Shown here piece after piece: positions 24,034 to 33,371 of a DNA stretch of 64,000 bases. Position numbers and translations under genes: made by a program. The stretch's first letter is position 1. Every line of letters starts with the position of its first letter. Below the pieces are notes generated by a model. It did no database searches. It saw only the letters and a program-made list of their open reading frames with translations, and was not told where the DNA came from. The stretch lies in assembly GCA_963760405.1 (NCBI GenBank), contig CAVXCV010000005.1, positions 186,001-250,000 of the forward strand. Reading direction: 5' to 3'. The stretch comes from RYN-230 sp963760405 (lineage in GTDB: Bacteria; Actinomycetota; Actinomycetes; Streptosporangiales; Streptosporangiaceae).

Positions 24034-24945
24034 TCAGCGCGGCAGGACGCGGTCCGAGCAGCCGAGCTGCACGGGCCGCAGCGACGGCCGGAGCAGGGCC
24101 GCGACGATGAACCTGGATTCCCGCTGCCCGCGCATCAGCCAGGTGACCTGGCTGAGCACGGTCAGCCCGTAATAACACCAGGACGCCAGCACGCCGTTGC
24201 GCCGCCGGTACAGCCGGACCCGGTTCACGATCTGCATGGCATGCGTCTGCTCGCTCTGGCCGGACTGGCCGCCGATGTGCACCGCGACCGAGCGCGGCTC
24301 GTAGGTGGTGAGCAGGCCCAGGTCGCGGGCGCGCAGAGACAGGTCAGTCTCCTCGGAGTAGAGGAAGAACGACTCATCCCAGCCGCCCAGCGCGTCAAAG
24401 CACTCCCGGGACATCAGCACGACCGCGCCCTGGGCCCAGTCCACCAGGTGCGGATGCTCGTACTGCGCGGCATCGTGAACCTTCTCGGCCAGCACGGCCA
24501 GCCCGGTGCGCTCCAGGCCGAGCGCGCGCAGCAGCGTCGGGTTGCGCCGCAGCGACGGCTCCAGCGTGCCGTCCGCGGACCGCAGCTGCGGGGCCACGAT
24601 CCCGATCCCCGGCTTGCGCAGCGCCTCGAGCAGCGGCGCGACCGAGCCGGGTGCCATCCGCACGTCCGGGTTGAGCACCAGGATCGCGTCGGCCGGGGCG
24701 GCTTCGCGTACCCCACGGTTGATCCCGCCCGCGTAGCCGACATTGTCCGACCGGATGACGGTGCAGTCGCCGCGGGCCGCGGCCAGGTCGGCGGTGCCGT
24801 CCGCGGAACCGTTGTCCACCACGACCACGTCCGCGGTGCAGCTGTCCAGCGCCCCGGGCAGTGAGTCGAGGAGCTCCCCGATCACGTGGGAACTGTTATA
24901 GGTGACGATCACGATGGCGAGATCTGGGGGCACAACCGCGATCAT
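24034..24945 (-). CDS. Family 2 glycosyltransferase (rhamnosyltransferase-like)
   Basis: A 303-aa GT-A enzyme. The N-terminus LAIVIVTYNSSHVIGELLDSL, the VVVDNGSADGT block, NVGYAGGINRGV and LNPDVRMAPGSVAPLLEAL (a DxD equivalent) are diagnostic. FFLYSEETDLSLRARDLG is the acceptor-site motif typical of WbbL-type rhamnosyltransferases. With RmlA, C and D nearby, rhamnose is a reasonable donor but unproven. It is likely peripheral on the cytoplasmic membrane. ATG 24945 is used; a GTG at 24933 is possible. Confidence 0.9.
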   Translation of the reverse strand: MIAVVPPDLAIVIVTYNSSHVIGELLDSLPGALDSCTADVVVVDNGSADGTADLAAARGDCTVIRSDNVGYAGGINRGVREAAPADAILVLNPDVRMAPGSVAPLLEALRKPGIGIVAPQLRSADGTLEPSLRRNPTLLRALGLERTGLAVLAEKVHDAAQYEHPHLVDWAQGAVVLMSRECFDALGGWDESFFLYSEETDLSLRARDLGLLTTYEPRSVAVHIGGQSGQSEQTHAMQIVNRVRLYRRRNGVLASWCYYGLTVLSQVTWLMRGQRESRFIVAALLRPSLRPVQLGCSDRVLPR

Positions 24946-25005
24946 AGGGGGCCGGAGGTCACCTATCAGGCGGTCCAGGGAGTGTGTTACCGGTACCTTT
25001 GACCA

Positions 25006-26217
25006 GTGCTGAAGCTGCTCCTGATCGCGCCGACCTGCGACCGTGATGACGTCGGCGAAGCCTGGTCCGCGTACCAGTGGGTGAGCCGGCTGGCCGCCCG
25101 GCACGAGGTGACCGTGCTGACCTACCACAAGCGCGGGAAGACCCCGGTCGCCGGGCAGATCCCCGGGGCGCGGGTGATCGAGTGGACCGAGCCGCCTGGA
25201 CTGGGCCGGGCGGAGCGGCTGAACAGCATGCTCAAGCCGGGCTACCTGCCGTTCTACTTCCGGGCCCGGCGGTGGATCCGCCAGGCGCTGGCCCGCGGGG
25301 AGCAGTTCGACCTCATCCACCAGCCGGTGCCACTGGCCATGCGCTACCCGAGCCCGGCCGCGGGGCTCGGCGTCCCGTTCCTGCTCGGCCCGGTCGGCGG
25401 CAGCCTGCAGTCCCCGGCGGCGTTCGCCGCCGAGGAGGACACCGCCCCGTGGTACGTGGGCCTGCGCCGCCTGGACGACCTGCGCATTCACCGCGACCCG
25501 GTGCTGCGCCGTAGCTACGAGCAGGCCAGCTGCGTGCTGGGCATCGCGCCGTATGTGAAGGACTTCCTGGCCAGCGTGCCGCTGCGGCGGTTCGAGGTGA
25601 TGAGTGACACCGGCATCGAGCAGCTGCCCGAGCCCGCCGACCGGACCGGGCGGAGCGGCGACGTCCGGCTGCTCTTCGTCGGCCGCCTGATCCGCACCAA
25701 GGGCGCGCGGGACGCCATCCGCGCCCTGGGCATGGCCCGTGACCTGCCGCTGGTGCTGGATATCGTGGGCGACGGCTTCGACCGCGCGGCGTGTGAGACG
25801 CTCACCGCTGAGCTCGGCCTGGCCGGCCAGGTGCGGTTCCACGGGCGGGTGCCCCGGGAGCAGGTCAGCGAGTTCTACCGGGCCGCGGATGTGTTCGTGT
25901 TCCCCAGCTACCGCGAGCCCGGCGGCAACGTGGTCTTCGAGGCGATGAGCTACGGCCTGCCGCTGATCGTCAGCGACCTCGGCGGTCCGGGCAACGTGGT
26001 GGACGAGTCCTGCGGCATCCGGCTGCACCCGCAGTCGCCGGACCAGTACGCGGCCGACCTGGCGGCGGCGTACGGCCGGCTGGCCGCTGATGCCGGGCTG
26101 CGCCGGGCGCTCGGTGAGAGCGCCAGGCGGCGGGCCACCGAGGTCGCGCTGTGGGATAGCAAGATCCGCCAGCTGGAGGCGATCTACGCGAGCGTCCAGG
26201 CGGATCACTCCGGCTGA
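25006..26217 (+). CDS. Family 4 glycosyltransferase
   Basis: A 403-aa GT-B enzyme. The N-terminal domain starts LKLLLIAPTCDRDDVGEAWSAYQWVSRLAARHEVTVLTYH. The C-terminal nucleotide-sugar domain contains RLLFVGRLIRTKGARDAIRAL, VDIVGDG-like LDIVGDGFDR, VRFHGRVPREQVSEFYRAADVFVFPSYREPGGNVVFEAMSYGLPLIVSD (the E-x7-E motif). GTG 25006 is the start; the gene is divergent from the GT2 gene by 60 bases and converges on a methyltransferase. Confidence 0.9.
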   Translation: MLKLLLIAPTCDRDDVGEAWSAYQWVSRLAARHEVTVLTYHKRGKTPVAGQIPGARVIEWTEPPGLGRAERLNSMLKPGYLPFYFRARRWIRQALARGEQFDLIHQPVPLAMRYPSPAAGLGVPFLLGPVGGSLQSPAAFAAEEDTAPWYVGLRRLDDLRIHRDPVLRRSYEQASCVLGIAPYVKDFLASVPLRRFEVMSDTGIEQLPEPADRTGRSGDVRLLFVGRLIRTKGARDAIRALGMARDLPLVLDIVGDGFDRAACETLTAELGLAGQVRFHGRVPREQVSEFYRAADVFVFPSYREPGGNVVFEAMSYGLPLIVSDLGGPGNVVDESCGIRLHPQSPDQYAADLAAAYGRLAADAGLRRALGESARRRATEVALWDSKIRQLEAIYASVQADHSG

Positions 26218-26241
26218 CTGGCCCGGGCGCCGCCGCGCCGC

Positions 26242-26820
26242 TCATGCCGCGGCCGCCAGCGCGGGCTTGTGCGCCACGAACATCAGCATCCGGTACACCA
26301 TGACGGTGATCGTCTCGAAGCCCAGCGTCTGCAGCCGGCCGACCAGGGAGGCTGGCTCGACCGGATTATAGGTGTCGTCGGCGTGGAAATGATGCAGGTC
26401 ATTGCTGGGCAGGCTGTCCGAGCAGATCAGCGCGCCGCCCGGCTTGAGGACCCGGAGGGCTTCGGCCAGCACCTGGTTCTGCGCGGCCAGCGTCGGCAGG
26501 TGGTGGAGCATGGTGAACGAGCCGACCGAGTCAAAGGATCCATCCGGGTAACCCAGCCTGGTGGCCGTGCCGGTTACCACCGTGACGTTGCTGTCCGGAT
26601 ACCGGCCGGCCAGGCTCTGCGCGGCGCTGGCGTCCACTTCCACCGCGGTCAGCCGGCTGAGCTTGTGCCGCAGCCATTCGGTCGCCGCTCCCGGCCCCGG
26701 CCCGATCTCCAGCATGTGCTCGCCGAGATCCGCATGCCGGAGCAGCGTGGGCAAGATCTCGTCCTGGATGTGCGCCGCCCACTCCGGGCTCGGGCACAGC
26801 TCCTGGTGATTGGAGTTCAT
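26242..26820 (-). CDS. Class I SAM-dependent methyltransferase
   Basis: A 192-aa methyltransferase with motif I HMLEIGPGPGAATEWL (about 35-50), the acidic VEVDASAAQSL, GTATRLGYPDGSFDSVGSFTMLHHL and VLKPGGALICSDSL. It resembles UbiE/Methyltransf_11 proteins, so sugar or small-molecule O-methylation is plausible. ATG 26820 is preferred; the long upstream frame is non-homologous. Last gene of the leftward operon that includes FkbM and beta-helix genes. Confidence 0.85.
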   Translation of the reverse strand: MNSNHQELCPSPEWAAHIQDEILPTLLRHADLGEHMLEIGPGPGAATEWLRHKLSRLTAVEVDASAAQSLAGRYPDSNVTVVTGTATRLGYPDGSFDSVGSFTMLHHLPTLAAQNQVLAEALRVLKPGGALICSDSLPSNDLHHFHADDTYNPVEPASLVGRLQTLGFETITVMVYRMLMFVAHKPALAAAA

Positions 26821-26974
26821 AGCGCCGACGCTACGGATGGGCCGGGCCCGGTCCAACCGCGTAAGCTGCCATCCTGTGTCGCAGGACGGACATTGCGCGG
26901 ATGGCGACGCGGCCGCGGTCGTGGTCACCTTCCCGATGCCGCCCGGCTTGGTTTCGACTGGCATACCATGCCGA

Positions 26975-27829
26975 TCACCAGCTGGCCTGGGCCCCGTCCG
27001 GGGTGCTGACCGTCCGCAGCGTGGCCAGGTAGTTGGTGGCACCGCGGAAGAACTCGAGGGTCTCGTCGTAGCTGGTCACCCGCAGGGTCCGCCCGCCGGG
27101 CACGATCCGGTGGAGCTGGTAACCCAGTGGCTCCAGGAAATCCCACAGGTCCCGGAAGAACGTCCGGCTGTTCACGTTGGCCGAGCCGAACTCGAACGAG
27201 AGCGCCGCCACCCGGCGGTCCTCCAGGTAGCCACGGGCGCCACGGAGCGCGAACAGCTCGTGGCCTTCGAGGTCCATTTTCATGAAGTTGACATGGGTGA
27301 TGTCGTTCTCCGCGAGCACGTCGTCGAGCTTGCGCACCGGCACGTCCCGGGTGCTGAACTCCTCGCCGCGGGCGAAGCTGTCGCCCCGGCTGTGCAGGCT
27401 CATCCAGCCCGACGGGCGGTCCGGCACGTACAGCGGCAGGGTGGCCGCGGCCTCACCCACGGCGGCCTCGATGACCACGACGTTGTCCAGCTGGCGCAGC
27501 TGGTCCGCGTACTCGGCCATCGGCTCGATCAGCAGCCAGCGTCCCCGGCGATGGCCCAGGTGCTGCCGGATCCCCTCGGTCCAGGCGCCCATGTTCGCGC
27601 CGCAGTCCACCACGACCGGCTGGTCGATGCCGCGCAGCAGCCGGGCCGCCTCGAGCGTTTCGCTCTCGTCCCAGCCGCTGCCGCTGCCTTTGCCGTTGAG
27701 CAGGCTGAGATAGGTCGTCATGAGATCGACGCCACCCTGCAGTCGCGCGGCCGCCAGGAAATTAGCCACCGCGGGCGTGACGGTCTTCGCCACGGTGCGG
27801 GCCCTGGGGCTCGATCCGATGCTTCTCAT
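26975..27829 (-). CDS. FkbM-family methyltransferase
   Basis: A 284-aa FkbM-type SAM methyltransferase, probably O-methylating a sugar of the polysaccharide. Signatures: VVVDCGANMGAWTEGI (motif I), LLIEPMAEYADQL, VVVIEAAVGEAAATLPLYV, VRKLDDVL and VNFMKMDLEGHELFALRGA, which is the family's diagnostic block. ATG 27829 overlaps the stop of the upstream beta-helix gene (ATGA), indicating coupling. Confidence 0.9.
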   Translation of the reverse strand: MRSIGSSPRARTVAKTVTPAVANFLAAARLQGGVDLMTTYLSLLNGKGSGSGWDESETLEAARLLRGIDQPVVVDCGANMGAWTEGIRQHLGHRRGRWLLIEPMAEYADQLRQLDNVVVIEAAVGEAAATLPLYVPDRPSGWMSLHSRGDSFARGEEFSTRDVPVRKLDDVLAENDITHVNFMKMDLEGHELFALRGARGYLEDRRVAALSFEFGSANVNSRTFFRDLWDFLEPLGYQLHRIVPGGRTLRVTSYDETLEFFRGATNYLATLRTVSTPDGAQASW

Positions 27830-29086
27830 GGAGAGAGTGCCGCTCCCGTGTTGTCCCAGAAGTTGCCAGACCAGACGTTGCCGGGGCCGCCCGGGTCAAA
27901 GGCTGTCGCGGGCCCGTAGAAGCCGCCCTGCGGGTAGTACAGGGTGCTGATCCGGTTATTGGTGATCTGGATGTTGTAGGCCTCCGGGCCGCCCGGGTTC
28001 TGCCCGCCGTAGATGGTGTAGCCGCCGCCGGCCAGCAGGTTGTTCGTGATGACCACGTTGGCCTCGACGCCGAAGTCCTCGAACAGGCTGACCGCGTCGG
28101 TCTGCTGGTTGTCGTTGAGGATCGTGTTGTGCTCGATGGTCAGCGGGATGGTCGAGCCGTTGGAGGTGGTGCCGTTCAGGTGGTTCGACGGGTCGGCGAA
28201 CGTGAGGCCGTGGATGTAGTTGCCCTCGATCAGGCCCATGTAGATCTGGATGCCGGTCGCGGTGTCCGCGATGTTGTTGTTCAGCACCCGGGTGCCCATC
28301 GCCTCCCCGGTGACGTCCTTGATCCCCTCGGACAGCCCATTGTCGCCGCTGGTGCCGTACGGGCTCTGGAAGTTGTTGTTCTCGATCGTGACGTTGCTCG
28401 GGTTGCCGACCAGGTTGACCGCGTCACCGCTGAGCGGGTTGTTGCCGTAGTTCGTGATGGAGTTGTCCCGCACCACCACGTTGGACGCGGTCACGTTGAC
28501 CTCGCCGGTGACCTGATATCCGGAGAACACCGTGCCATCGCCGGACACGGTGACCACGCCCTGGCTGTAGGACCAGCCCGGCCCGCTGGTGGACTGGCCC
28601 GGGACCGCGGTCAGCTGCAGGCCGGCCTGGCACTCCGGTGTTCGTCGCGTCCGGGTAGCCGCAGGCATGCGGGTTGGCCGCGCAGTCGTGCAGGTTGGGG
28701 TTGGGCGCGGTTGACGCGGCCTGGGGCGGCCGGTGGTGCGAGGATGCGGCCGGGGCGCCCGAAGCGATGGCTTCTGACATCACCCCGGAGGACAGCTGCG
28801 AGCCCAGGACCGCCGGGCCCGCTGACCCGCGCGCCGCCCGGCTGGGTACCCCATTCGAGGCCGCAGCCGGGGACGCAGCCGTCGTATGCGTGCTGTATTC
28901 CCAGCCCACGGCGATCGCCCCGGCGACCAGCACCCCCGCGGTGATCGCGATCAGCACGTCCCGGGCGGACAATCGCAGGGCCACCCGGCGGCGCCGGACC
29001 ACGCCGTGCTCCCCGGTTCCGGGCGCGGCGGACCGCCGGCGCACGTGGTCGTGCGGGGGCCGGGACGACATCCTGGTGTTCGTCAC
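27826..29086 (-). pseudogene. Membrane-anchored parallel beta-helix protein, copy 2 (frameshifted)
   Basis: Read across one indel this encodes about 419 aa. It has an Arg-rich cytoplasmic N-terminus, one transmembrane helix (DVLIAITAGVLVAGAIAVGW), a Ser/Ala/Pro linker, then CAANPHACGYPDATNTGVP and a right-handed beta-helix. The helix carries many PbH1-like turns (VVVRDNSITNYG, VTIENNNFQSPYG, TIEHNTILNDNQQTDAVSLF). One extra base in 28626-28630 breaks the frame between NTGVP and AGLQLTAVPGQ. Otherwise it is a close paralogue of the upstream gene. The fold is known from polysaccharide lyases, epimerases and adhesins; no catalytic residues can be assigned. GTG 29086 overlaps the previous stop. 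Confidence 0.72.
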
Positions 29087-30775
29087 GGGGAGATCTCAGC
29101 TCCGGTGTTGTCCCAGAAGTTGCCGGACCAGACGTTGCCGCGCGAGGTGGGAACGAAGGCCGTCACCGGCCCGAAGAAACCGCCCTGCGGGAAGTACACG
29201 GTGCTGATCCGGTTATCGGTGATCTGCACGTTGTAGGACAGCGGCCCGCCGGGATTCTGGCCGCCGTAGATGGTGTAGCCGCCGCCCGCCAGCAGGTTGT
29301 TCGTGATCAGCACGTTGGCCTCGGGCCCGAAGTCCTCGAACAGGCTGACCGCGTCGGTCTGGGACGCGCTGTTCAGGATCGTGTTGTGCTCGATGGTCAG
29401 CGGGATGGTCGAACCGTTGGTGGTGGTGCCGTTCAGGTGGTTCGTGGGGTCGGCGTAGGTGATGTCGTGGATGTAGTTGCCCTCGATCAGCCCGATGTAG
29501 AGCTGGATGCCGGTCGAGGCGTCCGCGATGTTGTTGGCTATCACCCGGGTGCCCCGCGCGGTACCGGTGACGTCCTTGATCCCCATGGCCAGGCCCTTGT
29601 CGCCCTTGGTGCCGTAGGGGCTGAAGATGGTGTTGTTCTCGATCGTCACGTTGCTCGGGTTGCCGAACAGGTTGACCCCGTCATTGGTGTCCGGGTCGTT
29701 CCCGAAGTCGCTGATCGAGTTGTCCCGGATCACGGCGCCGGACCCGGACACGGACACCTGTCCCTGGACCCGGTACCCGGCGAACACGGCGTTCTTGCCG
29801 TACACGTAGACCCCGCCGTCGTGCCAGGCCCAGCCCTTGCCCTTGCGGACCTGGCCGGGGACCGAGAGCAGTTTCAGGCCCGCGGGCACGCCCGTGTTCG
29901 TCTCATCCGGGTACCCGCAGGTGTGCGGGGCGGCCACACAGTGGTGCTGGGCGGGATTCGCGGCCGTCTGTGGCGGCGCGGGCGACGGCGGGGCAGAGCG
30001 GGAGTCGAACGACGGCTGGGCCCCGGCCGATGGATGCGGGTGCGGGGCGGACCGGTGGCTGCTGTATACCCAGCCACCGATGGCGGCGGCCGCGACGAGC
30101 AGCACGGCGACCCCCCCGATCAGCACGTTCCGCGGGATGCCCGGCTTGCGGGGCGGCCCGGGCCGGTACCCGCCACCCGGGCCGGATCCGCGCCCGCCCG
30201 GCGGCCGGTAGCCGGGTTCCCGCCGGTAGCCGCTGGCTGGCCCGTTCCCGGTCCGATAGCCGGGTTCCCGGCTGTAGGCGGGCGCGGGCTGGTACTCAGG
30301 CTCCTGGTAGTAGCCGGGTTCCTGGTCATATCCAGGTTCCTGGCCGTATCCGGGTTCCCGCTGGTACTCAGGCTCCTGGTCGTATCCGGGCTCGTGGCGG
30401 TATCCGGGTTCCCGCTGGTACTCAGGCTCCCGGTAGTAGCCGGGTTCCTGGTCGTATCCGGGCTCCTGGCGGTAGCCGGATCCTGCTGGTACCCGGCTCC
30501 TGCTGGTACCCGGGTTCCTGGTCGTATTCGCGCTCCCGCCGGTAGCCGGGCTCGTCGTACTCAGACTCCGGCCGGTACCCGTCCTGATCGCGGTACTCCT
30601 GCCCGTGGTCGCGATAGCCGGGCTGCTGGCCATAGCCGGGCTGCTGGCCGTCCCCGGCGTCCTGGCCGTAGTAATCCCCGGGCTGGTACTCGTGGCCCTG
30701 GCCGTGCTCGTCCTCAGCCTGGTACCCGCGCTGCCGCGGATACTCAGGCCCGGACCGCCTCCGGCGTTCAGCCAC
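29083..30775 (-). pseudogene. Membrane-anchored parallel beta-helix protein, copy 1 (frameshifted)
   Basis: Joined across the break this is about 564 aa. The N-terminal 190 residues are cytoplasmic and Gln/Glu/Tyr/Pro/Gly-rich, with many QEPGY-type repeats. One transmembrane helix follows (NVLIGGVAVLLVAAAAIGGWVY). Outside are CVAAPHTCGYPDETNTGVPAGL and a right-handed beta-helix (VIRDNSISDFG, VTIENNTIFSPYG, VLITNNLLAGGGYTIYGG). Two one-base losses near 30477-30494, inside the repeat tract, separate the start (GTG 30775, good GGGAGG) from the rest. Copy 2 follows with a 4-base overlap. Role in polysaccharide modification or attachment is inferred from location. Confidence 0.72.
30250..30560 (-). 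repeat. Tract of QEPGY-coding 12- to 24-bp repeats
   Basis: On the minus strand, units like CAGGAACCCGGATACGAC repeat many times with variation, encoding QEPGYDQEPGYYREPEYQREPGY-type text. The tract forms the cytoplasmic tail of beta-helix copy 1 and contains its frameshift. Confidence 0.75.
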
Positions 30776-30787
30776 CCCCCGCCTCCC

Positions 30788-31898
30788 CTACCTCACTGCG
30801 CCTATGAGTGCCGCGGCCACGCGTTGCTGCTGAGCCTCAGTGATCTCGCTGAACAGCGGCAGGCTGAGGATTTCGCGGGCCGCCCGCTCGGTCACCGGGA
30901 AAGCGCCCTCAGCGTACCCGAGTCCGGCAAAAGCCTCAGTCAGATGGATGGGCACCGGATAGTGGATGCTTGCCTCGATTCCGGCCGCCTGCAGTTCCTT
31001 GAGCACCCGGTCCCGCTCGGGCACCCGCACCACGTACAAGTGCCAGACGTGCTCGTTGCCGTCCAGGGTGCGGGGCAGGACGATGTCCTGCTGGCCAGCC
31101 AGCAGGGCGTCGTACCGGGCGGCCGCGGCCCGCCGGGCCGCGTTCCAGCCGGCGAGCCGGCCAGCTTGGCGGACAGCACCACCGCCTGCAGCGTGTCCAG
31201 CCGGCTGATTGACGCCGAGCACGTCGTGCTCGTACTTGCGCGGCGAGCCATGATCCTTGATCATCCGCATCCGCGCGGCTACCTCATCGGAGCTGGTCAG
31301 TGCAGCTCCTGCGTCGCCATAGGCGCCGAGGTTCTTACCCGGGTAGAAGCTGGTCGCGGCGGCGTGCCCGAGCGCGCCCGCGCCCTGGCCCGACCGGCGG
31401 GCTCCCTGCGACTGAGCCGCGTCCTCGACCACCCAGGCGCCGATCCGCTCGGCCAGTGGCATCAGCCGCTCCACCGCGGCCGCCTGGCCGTACAGGTGAA
31501 CCGGCACGATCGCCCTGGTCCGCGGGGTCACCGCGGCTTCCACCGCATCGGTGTCGATCAGGTAGCGTTCCGTCGTCGGCGCAGTCCACCAGCACCGGGG
31601 TGGCGCCGGCCCGGCAGACCGCTTCGGCGGTGGCGATGAACGTGTTGGCGGGCAGGATGCACTCATCGCCCGGGCCGACGCCAAGCGCGCGCAGCGCGAT
31701 CTCGATCGCATCGGTGCCGTTGCCCATGCCGACGCAGTGCCGGGTGCCGATGAACCCGGCGTACTCCGCCTCGAACGCCGCGACCTGCGGGCCGTTGATG
31801 AAGGCGGTCCGGGCCAGCACCTGCGCCCAGCCCTGCGCCACCTCCTGGGCGACGGCCGCGTGCTGCGCGGCCAGGTCAACCAGTGGTATCGAGCTCAC
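30788..31898 (-). pseudogene. DegT/DnrJ/EryC1-family sugar aminotransferase (frameshifted)
   Basis: A PLP-dependent aminotransferase making an amino-sugar nucleotide, about 369 aa when repaired. The first part reads IPLVDLAAQHAAVAQEV, GPQVAAFEAEYAGFIG, GMGNGTDAIEIALRALGVGPGDECILPANTFIATAEAV. After an extra base near 31570-31578 it continues with YLIDTDAVEAAVTPRTRAIVPVHLYGQ, VVEDAAQSQGA and the PLP-lysine region SFYPGKNLGAYGDAGA. Two further compensating indels at about 31207 and 31157 scramble the segment that should read SRLDTLQAVVLSAKL. Three indels in one conserved gene suggest sequence error. GTG 31898 overlaps the GT4 stop. Confidence 0.8.
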
Positions 31899-33157
31899 GA
31901 TGCGTTTCCCCTCTGCCCCAGGATGATGACGTTGAAGTCTTCTTCCAGAACCGTGCCCCGCCAGCGCTGCACCCGGCGCCGCGCCTTGTGCCAGTACGCG
32001 CCGGTCCCGGTCTGCACGGCCTCGGCGGCCAGCCGCGCCCTGGCCGGGCGGTTGGCCGGGTCGGTCACGGTGGCGTACATGTCCTCCTGGACCGCGGCCG
32101 CGTGATCAAGGCTGAACCGCTCGGTCACCAGCTCGCGGCCGTAGGCGCCGAGCCGGGCCCGGCTGGCCGGGTCGTCCAGCAGCGTGCGCAGGATCTGGAC
32201 CAGCCGGTCCGCGCCCGCCTTCCGCCAGTTCTCATCCGTGCCCAGGCCGCCCCAGCCCCCGTCGAGGAACCGCGGCGCGGAGTCCGGGGTGAGCAGTTTC
32301 CAGAAACCACCCATGCCGGCGACCACCAGGGGCTTGCCGAACGCCATCCCGCGCAGCGCGGAACCGCCCATGCCCAGCACCACGTCGGCGGCCGCGTAGG
32401 CCGGCCGTGGGTCGACCATCTCCCCGGCCAGCGCGACCACCCGGCGGCCAGCCCTGGCGTTCGCCGCCGCGGCCGCCTCTTCCACCGCGGGCCGGGCGGG
32501 CCCGTCACCCACCACCGCCAGCTGCACCTTGACCCCGGCCGCGGCCAGCTCGCCCACAGCATCGCAGGCGGTGATGACGCCCTCGTACTTCACCTGGGAG
32601 ACCAGCCTGCAGATAATCAGGACCAGCGGCACGGCCAGATCCAGCCCGAGCTGCGCCCGGAACGGGCCCGGCTCGAAGTCCGGCGAGTTGCCCCGCACGT
32701 CCACCGGTGGCTCCAGCAGCCGGACCAGCGGCCGTCCCTGGGCCAGCTGCTCCTTGCGCTGCCCGTCGGTGCCGACGATCAGCGGCAGCCGCTGCGGCAG
32801 GAACGGGGCCACCATCGCGGACATAATCGTGCTGACCACGGGCACGCCGAGGCGCAGCCGCGGGCCGAGGATCGCCTCGACGCTCGGCGGCCATTCGTAG
32901 CCGTGCACCACGTCGAAGCCGTGCTCCCGGGTCAGCGAGGTCAGCTGGGCCAGGGCGCGCGGCGTGACCGAGCCGCGCGCCCGCGGGTCGAGCGGCACGT
33001 GCGGCAGGCCGAGTTGGCCCACGATCTCAACCAGCGGCCCGGGCCGGCTGATCACGGTGACCTCATGGCCCCGATCCCGCACGGCTGCCGCGATCTCGAT
33101 GGCGTTCAGCTGCGATCCGCCGACTTCCATGATGTGCGGGTAGACCAGCACCTTCAA
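31895..33157 (-). CDS. Family 4 glycosyltransferase
   Basis: A 420-aa GT-B enzyme. KVLVYPHIMEVGGSQLNAIEIAAAVRDRGHEVTVIS is a typical start; later come HGFDVVHGYEWPPSVEAILGPRL, LVLIICRLVSQVKYEGVITACDAV, LAVVGDGPARPAVEEAA, VVALAGEMVDPRPAYAAADVVLGMGGSALRGMAFGKPLVV. TTG 33157 is chosen because AAGGAG lies 8 bases upstream; this gives LKVLVYPH as the N-terminus. It overlaps the aminotransferase start. Confidence 0.87.
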   Translation of the reverse strand: MKVLVYPHIMEVGGSQLNAIEIAAAVRDRGHEVTVISRPGPLVEIVGQLGLPHVPLDPRARGSVTPRALAQLTSLTREHGFDVVHGYEWPPSVEAILGPRLRLGVPVVSTIMSAMVAPFLPQRLPLIVGTDGQRKEQLAQGRPLVRLLEPPVDVRGNSPDFEPGPFRAQLGLDLAVPLVLIICRLVSQVKYEGVITACDAVGELAAAGVKVQLAVVGDGPARPAVEEAAAAANARAGRRVVALAGEMVDPRPAYAAADVVLGMGGSALRGMAFGKPLVVAGMGGFWKLLTPDSAPRFLDGGWGGLGTDENWRKAGADRLVQILRTLLDDPASRARLGAYGRELVTERFSLDHAAAVQEDMYATVTDPANRPARARLAAEAVQTGTGAYWHKARRRVQRWRGTVLEEDFNVIILGQRGNAS

Positions 33158-33371
33158 TGCGTGACTCCTTAACCAGCCGACGGAAGGGGTCAAATTTACT
33201 GAGCATCCGGAAAGATATCGGCCGATCCGCCTGAAACTTGGTTGAAGCAGGACAGTTTGGCACCGCTCACGGAGCGCCCGCCGCTGGACCTGTCTCTGTC
33301 ACTGGGCCTGGCCTGATCCCTCACCGGCCGGAGTGAGGACCGCGGGCGGCTCGCGTCGGTGTCGGCCTGGC

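Noticed and set aside
29999..30807. Large plus-strand frames with Val/Leu/Arg-rich repeats over the beta-helix gene
   Set aside because: They mirror the QEPGY repeat on the opposite strand and have no independent support.
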